A stretch of 64,000 bases of DNA, from assembly GCA_945877175.1 (NCBI GenBank), contig CAMCRC010000004.1, forward strand, positions 1 to 64,000, written 5' to 3'. The position numbers and the translations under genes are program-made. Of the stretch, positions 54,357-62,334 are shown piece after piece; the stretch's first letter is position 1; each line of letters begins with the position of its first letter. The notes under the pieces were generated by a model. It had not been told where the DNA came from, did no database searches, and saw nothing but the letters and a program-made list of their open reading frames with translations. This DNA is from Klebsiella pneumoniae. GTDB taxonomy: Bacteria; Pseudomonadota; Gammaproteobacteria; Pseudomonadales; Pseudohongiellaceae.

Positions 54357-54962
54357 ATGCCAGTCAGAGCGCAAACAACTTGCGCCATTTGCCGAGAGGC
54401 CCTCTTGAACACTGAAGATACCGTTGAATACGCCCGCCAGCAGCCTTCTCCGAATTGCTCCGAGCGACCTGCAGGAGGGGACATCAGTTTACTGGTGATT
54501 CACAACATCAGCCTGCCACCAGGCGAGTACGGCGGCAACAGCATCGACGCTCTGTTCGGCAACACGCTCGATCCGCAGGCCCACCCATACTTCGCCGGGA
54601 TCGCGCACCTGCGGGTTTCCGCGCACCTTCTCATAGCACGTGATGGCAAGGTCACGCAGTATGTGCCCTTTGGGCAGAAGGCCTGGCATGCAGGCAAGTC
54701 CTCGTATTCAGGGCGTGACAATTGTAATGACTACTCAATCGGTATTGAATTGGAGGGCACGGATCATGAGGCCTTCACGGCGGTTCAGTATGATCAGCTC
54801 GCGAAGGTGACGCGCTGGCTGCAGCGACGCTATCCATTGATCACGTCGGAGCGCATCGTAGGTCATAGTGATATCGCGCCCGGCCGCAAGACCGATCCGG
54901 GCCCATTTTTTGACTGGACGCTTTACCGGACAAGCGTCTTGAACTCGGAGCCAACACAATGA
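54357..54962 (+). CDS. ampD: 1,6-anhydro-N-acetylmuramyl-L-alanine amidase AmpD
   Basis: ARQQPSPNCSERPAGGDISLLVIHNISLPPGEYGG...AWHAGKSSYSGRDNCNDYSIGIELEG...VGHSDIAPGRKTDPGPFFDW; the true start may be a downstream TTG. Confidence 0.94.
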   Translation: MPVRAQTTCAICREALLNTEDTVEYARQQPSPNCSERPAGGDISLLVIHNISLPPGEYGGNSIDALFGNTLDPQAHPYFAGIAHLRVSAHLLIARDGKVTQYVPFGQKAWHAGKSSYSGRDNCNDYSIGIELEGTDHEAFTAVQYDQLAKVTRWLQRRYPLITSERIVGHSDIAPGRKTDPGPFFDWTLYRTSVLNSEPTQ

Positions 54963-55921
54963 CATTTCTGGTGATTCTTCTGGCTCTTCTGATCAACCAT
55001 TACTGGCATCGCGAAACCGAACTATTCAGTGACAGCTGGTTCGTCTCTCTCCAGCGCATGCTGCGCGCGCGAGTGCAGGCGCTCAATCCCGATCAGCCGA
55101 CGCCCGGCCCGCTGTATCCGCTGCTGCTGCTGTGCCTGCCGCCGGTGCTGCTGATCGTACTTTTGCTGGCAGTGGAAAGCGTCTTGCTGGGCAGCGTGAC
55201 GCTGCTGATTCATGTCGGCGTTCTGCTGGTGTTGTTCGACCGGGTCAGCCTGCGAGTGTTCACCGAAGCTTATTTGAACCGCTGGCGTTCGGGCGATTTT
55301 GAAGCAGCATTTCTGCTGCTGCAGGAGCGCTGGGGACAGTTGTTGCTCGACAGTTCCGGCGATCGAGACGCGGTGCACGAGCAGTTCTGCCGCTACATTG
55401 TCAGCAGCAGCTTCGAGAGGTTGTTCGCTGTGGTTTTCTGGTATCTCGTGCTCGGACCGGCTGCGGCACTTCTGTATCACCTTACGGTACTTTACCGGCT
55501 GAGAGGAGTATTGGACCACGAGTCCGATGCCGGGCGCCTGGTACTGCGGCTTGGTTACCTGCTGGAATGGGTGCCGGCGCGGCTGCTGGCCCTGACTTTC
55601 TCGCTGGCCGGAGACTTTGTGGCCTCCTTTGCGAAATTGCGCGAGCTGTTGCTGGACAGTGACCGCAGCGCTGTGAGTCTGGTGCTGGCCTGTGCTCTGG
55701 CCGCGGCCGGGACAGCTCAAAGGACCATGTTCGTCAAGGAAAGTGCTCAGGGTGATTCAGTGGATACGGTGCTGATTGAGTCGGAGGAGTCTGGCGGCAC
55801 TGCATTGGCCGCGGTGCGCAGTGCGCAACAGGCCGAGGATCTGCTGGCATTGCTGCAGCGCAGCCAGGTCATTTGGGTCACTCTGCTTGCAGTGCTCGCC
55901 GTGTACGGCGCGGGGGGCTGA
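54959..55921 (+). CDS. ampE: AmpE-like inner membrane regulatory protein
   Basis: Polytopic protein overlapping ampD stop; AmpE-like FAVVFWYLVLGPAAALLYHLTVLYR. Confidence 0.85.
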   Translation: MTFLVILLALLINHYWHRETELFSDSWFVSLQRMLRARVQALNPDQPTPGPLYPLLLLCLPPVLLIVLLLAVESVLLGSVTLLIHVGVLLVLFDRVSLRVFTEAYLNRWRSGDFEAAFLLLQERWGQLLLDSSGDRDAVHEQFCRYIVSSSFERLFAVVFWYLVLGPAAALLYHLTVLYRLRGVLDHESDAGRLVLRLGYLLEWVPARLLALTFSLAGDFVASFAKLRELLLDSDRSAVSLVLACALAAAGTAQRTMFVKESAQGDSVDTVLIESEESGGTALAAVRSAQQAEDLLALLQRSQVIWVTLLAVLAVYGAGG

Positions 55922-55928
55922 ACAGTTT

Positions 55929-55943
55929 TGTAGTTAAACTACA
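55929..55943. promoter_or_regulatory. Palindromic operator candidate 1 upstream of aceE
   Basis: TGTAGTTAAACTACA (perfect within TTGTAGTTAAACTACAA, 55928-55944). Confidence 0.6.
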
Positions 55944-55960
55944 AGAAGCGCTGTCCAGCA

Positions 55961-55990
55961 TTGAAAATTGTCGCTGGGTTCGATTAAAAT
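55961..55990 (+). promoter_or_regulatory. Candidate sigma70 promoter of aceEF
   Basis: TTGAAA - 18 nt - TAAAAT. Confidence 0.55.
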
Positions 55991-56000
55991 CCGGCCATGG

Positions 56001-56015
56001 TGTAAATTATTTACA
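56001..56015. promoter_or_regulatory. Palindromic operator candidate 2 upstream of aceE
   Basis: TGTAAATTATTTACA, perfect 7-1-7 inverted repeat just after the predicted transcription start. Confidence 0.55.
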
Positions 56016-56097
56016 AGGCACGCAGGCCGCATCAGGCCGCCTGCACAGCTTACTCAAAACGCCCGCAAAGGCACGAACAACAAGAGAGTCATAGACT

Positions 56098-58791
56098 ATG
56101 AGTCAACACAAAGAAGATCTGAACCCCACCGAAACCAAGGAATGGCTCGATGCGCTGGGCTCTGTCATCGATCAGGAAGGCGAGGCTCGCGCCCATTTCC
56201 TGCTGAGCAAGTTGGCAGAGGAAGCTACGCGCAATTCTCAGACTCTCCCATATGCCGCTGTTACTACCCCTTATCGCAACACCATTTCTACCCGCGAAGA
56301 AGAAAAAATGCCGGGCGACATGTTCATGGAACGGCAAATCCGCGGCATCATCCGCTGGAATGCACTGGCCATGGTCATGCGTGGCGGCAAGAAGCCCGGG
56401 GCAGACCTGGGTGGCCATATTTCCACCTTCTCTTCTGCTGCAACTCTTTATGATGTCGGGTTCAATTATTTCTTCCACGGTGCCGGTGACGGTCACGGCG
56501 GCGACCTGATCTACTTTCAGGGGCACTCTTCGCCCGGTATATATTCCCGCTCCTTTCTGGAAGGCCGTCTGAGTGCTGAGCAGCTCGACAATTTTCGTCA
56601 GGAAGTTCACGGCAATGGCTTGTCTTCCTACCCGCACCCCTGGCTGATGCCCGATTACTGGCAGTTCCCAACCGTTTCCATGGGCCTTGGGCCGATTGCG
56701 GCCATCTATCAAGCGCACGTGATGAAGTATCTGACCAGTCGCGGGCTGATGGACAACAGTGGCCGCAAAGTCTGGGCGTTTCTTGGCGATGGCGAAACAG
56801 ACGAGCCTGAATCCCTTGGTGCCATAGGCAAAGCCGGGCGGGAGAAGCTCGACAACCTGATCTTCGTGGTCAATTGCAATTTGCAGCGTCTTGACGGACC
56901 GGTTCGTGGCAATGGCAAGGTCATCCAGGAACTGGAAGGCATTTTCCGGGGTGCAGGCTGGAATGTCATCAAGGTGATCTGGGGCCGTCACTGGGATGCC
57001 CTGTTGGCCGCCGACAAGGATGGTCTGTTGCAGCAGCGGATGGATGAAGTGGTGGATGGCGAATACATCAATTACTGGGGCCGCGGCGGCGCGTACACCC
57101 GTGAGCATTTCTTCGGCAAATCGCCGGAATTGCTGAAGATGGTGGAGCACCTGTCGGACGACGACATCATGAACCTCAATCGCGGCGGTCATGACCCGTT
57201 CAAAGTCTATGCAGCCTATGCACAAGCCATGAAGACCAATGGCAAGCCCACCGTGATTCTCGCCAAGACTGTCAAGGGCTATGCTTTCGGAGAAGGCGCG
57301 GAGGCCAAGAACGCGACACACTCCGTGAAGAAGCTCGACATTGAAGGTCTCAAACAGTTCCGGGATCGTTTCAATATTCCCGTGCCCGATGATCAGATCG
57401 AGAATGTGCCCTACTATCGACCGGCAGAAGACAGCCTGGAAATCAAGTACCTGCGCAGCCGCCGTGCAGCGTTGGGTGGCCCGGTGCCGGCCCGTCGCAC
57501 AGAAGCGCAAACCTTGAAAGTACCGGCGCTGGAGTCGTTTGGTCCGCAGCTGCAGGGTACCAAGGATCGCGAAATCTCTACCACCATGGCGTTCGTGCGC
57601 ATCCTGACGTCTCTGTGCAAGGATCAGGAAGTCGGTCAGCGAATTGTGCCGATCGTTCCGGACGAAGCACGTACCTTCGGCATGGAAGGGATGTTCCGCC
57701 AGATCGGTATTTACTCTGCTGTGGGTCAGCTGTACGAGCCAGTGGATTCCAATCAGGTAATGTACTACCGGGAAGATGTGAAGGGTCAGATGCTGGAAGA
57801 GGGCATCACGGAAGCAGGTGCATTCTCGGCCTGGCTGGCAGCAGCAACGTCCTACAGCGTCAACGATTTCCCGTTGATTCCATTCTATATCTATTATTCC
57901 ATGTTCGGGTTCCAGCGCATTGGCGACCTTGCCTGGGCAGCTGGGGATTCGCGCGCTCGCGGCTTCCTGATTGGTGCCACAGCCGGCCGCACTACGCTCA
58001 ATGGTGAAGGATTGCAGCATCAGGACGGCCACAGTCACTTGATGGCCTCCACGATTCCGAATTGCGTCACCTATGATCCGACCTATTCCTACGAGCTTGC
58101 AGTGATCATTCAGGACGGCATGCGCAGGATGTATCACGAGAAGGAATCGGTTTACTACTACATCACCACGATGAACGAAAACTACACCCACCCCGACATG
58201 CCTGTGGGCAGCGAGGCGGGCATCATCAAGGGCATGTACTTGCTGGAAGACGGTAGCAACAAAGAGTATAAAGTGCAGGGCAAAGCGCTGACCGACCTGC
58301 GGGTCCGTCTGCTCGGAAGTGGCACAATCCTGCGTGAAGTACGGGCCGCAGCAAAGATTCTGCGCGAAGAATACAAAGTGGGCGTGGATGTGTGGAGCGT
58401 CACCAGCTTCAATGAACTGCGCAGAGATGGTCTTGCGGTCTCGCGCTGGAACATGCTGCACCCCACCAAGAAAGAGAAGCAGACCTATGTGGGCGAATGC
58501 CTGTCGAAAGTCGCGGGTCCGGTCATTGCGTCCACCGACTACATGAAAGTGCATGCCGATCAGATTCGTGAATTCGTGCCGGATACTTACCGCGTGCTGG
58601 GCACCGATGGCTTCGGTCGCAGCGATACCCGCCAGAATCTGCGGCATTTCTTCGAAGTGAACTGCAACTTTGTCGTGCTTGCTGCCCTGACTGAACTCAA
58701 GGGCCGCGGCCTTGTGACGGCGGATACCATTGCCAAAGCGATGAAATCCATGGGCATTGCACAGGACAAGATCGATCCGTTGACTGTGTAG
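56098..58791 (+). CDS. aceE: Pyruvate dehydrogenase E1 component (homodimeric type)
   Basis: TKEWLDALGSVIDQEGEARAHFLLSKL...GDGETDEPESLGAIGKAGREKLDNLIFVVNCNLQRLDGPVRGNGKVIQELE. Confidence 0.98.
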   Translation: MSQHKEDLNPTETKEWLDALGSVIDQEGEARAHFLLSKLAEEATRNSQTLPYAAVTTPYRNTISTREEEKMPGDMFMERQIRGIIRWNALAMVMRGGKKPGADLGGHISTFSSAATLYDVGFNYFFHGAGDGHGGDLIYFQGHSSPGIYSRSFLEGRLSAEQLDNFRQEVHGNGLSSYPHPWLMPDYWQFPTVSMGLGPIAAIYQAHVMKYLTSRGLMDNSGRKVWAFLGDGETDEPESLGAIGKAGREKLDNLIFVVNCNLQRLDGPVRGNGKVIQELEGIFRGAGWNVIKVIWGRHWDALLAADKDGLLQQRMDEVVDGEYINYWGRGGAYTREHFFGKSPELLKMVEHLSDDDIMNLNRGGHDPFKVYAAYAQAMKTNGKPTVILAKTVKGYAFGEGAEAKNATHSVKKLDIEGLKQFRDRFNIPVPDDQIENVPYYRPAEDSLEIKYLRSRRAALGGPVPARRTEAQTLKVPALESFGPQLQGTKDREISTTMAFVRILTSLCKDQEVGQRIVPIVPDEARTFGMEGMFRQIGIYSAVGQLYEPVDSNQVMYYREDVKGQMLEEGITEAGAFSAWLAAATSYSVNDFPLIPFYIYYSMFGFQRIGDLAWAAGDSRARGFLIGATAGRTTLNGEGLQHQDGHSHLMASTIPNCVTYDPTYSYELAVIIQDGMRRMYHEKESVYYYITTMNENYTHPDMPVGSEAGIIKGMYLLEDGSNKEYKVQGKALTDLRVRLLGSGTILREVRAAAKILREEYKVGVDVWSVTSFNELRRDGLAVSRWNMLHPTKKEKQTYVGECLSKVAGPVIASTDYMKVHADQIREFVPDTYRVLGTDGFGRSDTRQNLRHFFEVNCNFVVLAALTELKGRGLVTADTIAKAMKSMGIAQDKIDPLTV

Positions 58792-58834
58792 TCAACAATC
58801 ACAACAGATCAGAATTATTCAGGAGCATCAATCA

Positions 58835-60475
58835 GTGCCAGTTGAAAGCATAAAAGTACCGAATCTGGGCGATTCCAAGGACGTCGAGGTCATCGAACTG
58901 CTGGTCAAGCCCGGACAGAGCGTGAAGGAAAACGATTCCTTGATGGTGCTCGAAAGCGACAAGGCGGCGATGGAAATTCCGTCTCCGAAGAGCGGCGTGA
59001 TCAAGAGTCTGTCCATCAAGCTCGGCGATCAAGTGTCGGAAGGCGATGAGATTCTGTTGCTTGAAGTGGAGGGTGCCGCTGCAGCGCCTGCTCCGACTGC
59101 CAAAGCAGAGTCCGCTCCGGCTCCGGTGGTGTCAGCACAGTTTGCAGCTCCTGCACCTGCACCGGCTGCAGCCGCGCCAGCTACTGTATCAGTCGAGAAC
59201 ATTTTTGTGCCCGATATTGGCGGCGACAACGATGTCGAAGTCATCGAAGTACACGTGAAGGTTGGCGATGTGATCAAGGCTGAACAGTCGCTGCTCACGC
59301 TTGAGTCCGATAAAGCCGCCATGGAAGTGCCTTCGCCAAAAGGAGGCGAGATCAAGGCGCTCAAGGTGAAAGTGGGCGACAAGGTATCCAAGGGCTCCCT
59401 GATTCTGGAACTCGCAGTTGCTGGTGCAGCGGGTGCTTCTGCAGCCAGCATCCCGGCGCCGGTTGCGGCACCCGCTGTGGCAGCTGCGCCTGCGCAGTCG
59501 CCTGTCGCAACGGTCAGCACTCCAGCACCAGCACCCGCTGCGGCAGCGCCTGCTGCTTCCGGCAGTGCGGATGTCTATGCTGGCCCCGCAGTGCGCAAGC
59601 TCGCGCGCGAACTGGGTGTCGATCTGACTCAGGTCGGAGGCACTGGTGCCCGTGGTCGCATTCAGAAAGAAGATCTGCACGAATTTGTGAAGGCGCGTTT
59701 GCAAGCCCCCGTAGCCGTCGCTCCCAGTGCCGGCGGCGCAGGCATCCCTGCGATTCCAGATGTGGATTTCAGTCAGTTCGGCAGCGTAGAGCAGATTGCC
59801 TTGAGCAAGCTGCACAAGGTCACCGCGGTCAACATGCAGCGCAACTGGTTGAACGTGCCTCATGTCACGCAGTTCAATGATGCAGACATCACTGATCTGG
59901 AAGCTTTCCGCGCCGATCTGAAGGCTGAGGCAGACAAGAAAGGGGTCAAGTTGACGTTCCTGCCTTTCCTGCTGAAAGCTTGTGCGAAAGTGCTCCAGGA
60001 ACACAAACAGTTCAATGTCTCCCTGCATTCTTCGGGCGAGTACCTGATCCAGAAACATTACATACACATCGGTGTGGCTGTCGCGACGGAAGCGGGTTTG
60101 ATGGTGCCGGTGATTCGCGATGTCGACAAGAAATCGATCTGGGATCTGGCGCGGGAAGTGGTAGTCCTCAGTGAGAAGGCGAAGAACCGTCGACTCAGCA
60201 AGGAAGAGATGCAGGGCGCCTGCTTTACCATCTCCAGCCTTGGCGCTCTGGGCGGAACGGGCTTCACGCCGATCGTCAACGCTCCGGAAGTGGCTATCCT
60301 CGGTGTGTCAAAGACGCAACTGAAGCCGATCTATATCAACGGCCAGCTGCAACCACGACAGATGCTGCCTCTGGCGCTGTCTTATGACCATCGCGCCGTC
60401 AATGGTGTCGATGGTGGCATGTTCATCACGACGCTGGCGCGTCTGTTGGGCGACATCCGCTTGCTCGTACTTTAG
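58835..60475 (+). CDS. aceF: Pyruvate dehydrogenase E2 (dihydrolipoyllysine acetyltransferase), two lipoyl domains
   Basis: Two lipoyl domains (LESDKAAMEIPSP, LESDKAAMEVPSP), Ala/Pro linkers, E3-binding domain (AGPAVRKLARELGVDLTQVGGTGARGRIQKEDL), catalytic LALSYDHRAVNGVDGG. Confidence 0.97.
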   Translation: MPVESIKVPNLGDSKDVEVIELLVKPGQSVKENDSLMVLESDKAAMEIPSPKSGVIKSLSIKLGDQVSEGDEILLLEVEGAAAAPAPTAKAESAPAPVVSAQFAAPAPAPAAAAPATVSVENIFVPDIGGDNDVEVIEVHVKVGDVIKAEQSLLTLESDKAAMEVPSPKGGEIKALKVKVGDKVSKGSLILELAVAGAAGASAASIPAPVAAPAVAAAPAQSPVATVSTPAPAPAAAAPAASGSADVYAGPAVRKLARELGVDLTQVGGTGARGRIQKEDLHEFVKARLQAPVAVAPSAGGAGIPAIPDVDFSQFGSVEQIALSKLHKVTAVNMQRNWLNVPHVTQFNDADITDLEAFRADLKAEADKKGVKLTFLPFLLKACAKVLQEHKQFNVSLHSSGEYLIQKHYIHIGVAVATEAGLMVPVIRDVDKKSIWDLAREVVVLSEKAKNRRLSKEEMQGACFTISSLGALGGTGFTPIVNAPEVAILGVSKTQLKPIYINGQLQPRQMLPLALSYDHRAVNGVDGGMFITTLARLLGDIRLLVL

Positions 60476-60549
60476 TTCAGCAGTCTGTTTATCTGACTCT
60501 CTTCGCTGCCGGAGCGCAGCGGGGAGGGCTCATTCTCTTCCCCGCACTC

Positions 60550-61329
60550 TCACTCCGGGTAGAACACCTGGCGACTTCCGGCATTCACTACGCCAATACT
60601 GCATCCGTAGGCGTGGCTCAAGGTCTCCGGGGTCAACACATCTCGTGTTGCACCGATCAACGGCTCACCGTCCCCCCTCAGCAGCAGGATGCGGTCACAA
60701 AAGCGTGCGGCCAGATTGATGTCATGGGTCGCCATGCACAGCGCAGCATTGTGCTGTACCAGTTGTTCTCGCAACAATTGCAGGGACTTGACCTGAAAGG
60801 CGATGTCCAGATGATTGCCCGGCTCATCCAGCAGATACAGCTGTGGCTTCTGTGCCAGCAGCATGGCCAGAGCCAGACGCTGGCGTTCGCCACCAGAGAG
60901 AGTGTTTACGTCCCTCGTGAGCAGAGAATCCAGGTTGACTGCCTTCAGGGCAGTGCGCGCGACCGCCACGTCGTCTGCACTTTCCCACTGCCAGTCTGGC
61001 AGGTGGGGGTGTCGGCCCATCAGTGCAGTCTCTTCCACGCTGGCAGGCATGCTGTCGGTGCTGCTTTGAAACAGCACCCCAAGCTGCCTTGCCAGCGCCT
61101 TTCTTGACCAGGCATTCAGACTTTGCCCCCGCAAGAGAATCTCGCCGCCCTGCACCGGCCGCAAACGGGCCAGCGTATGCAGCAGCGTGGTCTTGCCAGT
61201 GCCGTTCTGGCCCAGCACGCCAAGGCACTCACCGGCCTGCAGCTGCAGCGAAAGAGACTTGCATATGCGCTGGTCTGCAATTTCCAGACGCAAGTCCCGG
61301 ATCTCCAGTATCGTCGAGGCGTTGGACAT
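60550..61329 (-). CDS. ABC transporter ATP-binding protein (BtuD/FecE-like)
   Basis: Walker A GQNGTGKTTLLHTLA, signature TLSGGERQRLALAMLLAQ, LYLLDEPGNHLD. Confidence 0.92.
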   Translation of the reverse strand: MSNASTILEIRDLRLEIADQRICKSLSLQLQAGECLGVLGQNGTGKTTLLHTLARLRPVQGGEILLRGQSLNAWSRKALARQLGVLFQSSTDSMPASVEETALMGRHPHLPDWQWESADDVAVARTALKAVNLDSLLTRDVNTLSGGERQRLALAMLLAQKPQLYLLDEPGNHLDIAFQVKSLQLLREQLVQHNAALCMATHDINLAARFCDRILLLRGDGEPLIGATRDVLTPETLSHAYGCSIGVVNAGSRQVFYPE

Positions 61330-61333
61330 CAGC

Positions 61334-62320
61334 TCACTCCCGTGCGCTGCGGGTGTGCCGCAGAATCAGCAGAAAGACCGGCACGCCGATCATGGCAGTG
61401 ACCACGCCGACCGGCAGCTGCAGGGGCGCTACGATGCTGCGTGCCACGCTGTCGGCGATCATGAGAAAACTGCCGCCCAGCAGCACGGAAGAGGGGATCA
61501 GAATACGATGATCCCTGGCGCCCAGCAGGCGGAGCATGTGCGGAATGACCAGCCCCACGAAACCGATGGAGCCTGCGATGGTCACGGCACAGGCGGTCAG
61601 CACGGAGGTGGCGAAGTACAGGAACAGCTTCAGGCGCGGCACGTTCACGCCCAGCGCCTCGGCCTGCAAGTCACCACGTGCCAGTACGTTCATGGCGCGG
61701 GCCTGCCACATCATCAGCATGAATCCCAGTAACAGAATTCCTGTGCTGATCCATCCGGCACTGCTCTGGCTCAGATCGCCCATCAGCCAGAACAACATGC
61801 TGTAGACGCTGTTGTTGGCACTGGTGGTCAACAGAATGTTGATCATCGCACCCCACCCCGCCGAGACGACAACCCCCGTCAGCAGCAGGCGAGTGGATGA
61901 CCACGCGCCGCTCGCCCGCGCAATGCCGAATACAATGGCGATCGAAAGCAGCGCTCCGGCAAACGCGGCATTCGAGATCCACAGCGCGCTTGCCCCAAGC
62001 AGGATGGCGGCCAGTGCGGCCACTGCCGCGCCTCCGGAAATTCCGAGAATGTAGGGGTCGGCGAGGGGGTTGCGCAGCAGCACCTGCATGATCACGCCAG
62101 ACAGGGCCAGCAATGCGCCTGTGATGAATGCGGCAATGCTGCGCGGAATTCGCAGCTCGAAAAGAATCTGCTGTTGCAGGCCTTGTTCCTGACCGAAAAG
62201 TTGTGAAAGCACTGCACCGATGCCCAGGTCGGCACTGCCACTGCTGAAGGACACCAGGAAGCTGATGAGCGTAAGCCCCAGCAGAGCAGGCAGAAGGACG
62301 AACGGGTGACGCTGCAGCAC
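61334..62320 (-). CDS. FecCD/BtuC family ABC transporter permease
   Basis: Polytopic; ELRIPRSIAAFITGALLALSGVIMQVLLRNPLADPYILGISGGAAVAA...GSIGFVGLVIPHMLRLLGARDHRILIPSSVLLGG; GTG start at 62320 (VLQRHPFVLLPALLG). Confidence 0.9.
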   Translation of the reverse strand: MLQRHPFVLLPALLGLTLISFLVSFSSGSADLGIGAVLSQLFGQEQGLQQQILFELRIPRSIAAFITGALLALSGVIMQVLLRNPLADPYILGISGGAAVAALAAILLGASALWISNAAFAGALLSIAIVFGIARASGAWSSTRLLLTGVVVSAGWGAMINILLTTSANNSVYSMLFWLMGDLSQSSAGWISTGILLLGFMLMMWQARAMNVLARGDLQAEALGVNVPRLKLFLYFATSVLTACAVTIAGSIGFVGLVIPHMLRLLGARDHRILIPSSVLLGGSFLMIADSVARSIVAPLQLPVGVVTAMIGVPVFLLILRHTRSARE

Positions 62321-62334
62321 TGGGGGTTTCCTGT

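Noticed and set aside
56089-58647. 852-aa minus-strand ORF antisense to aceE
   Set aside because: Fully overlaps a textbook aceE gene; His/Gln/Ala-rich product without family features is a codon-bias mirror ORF.
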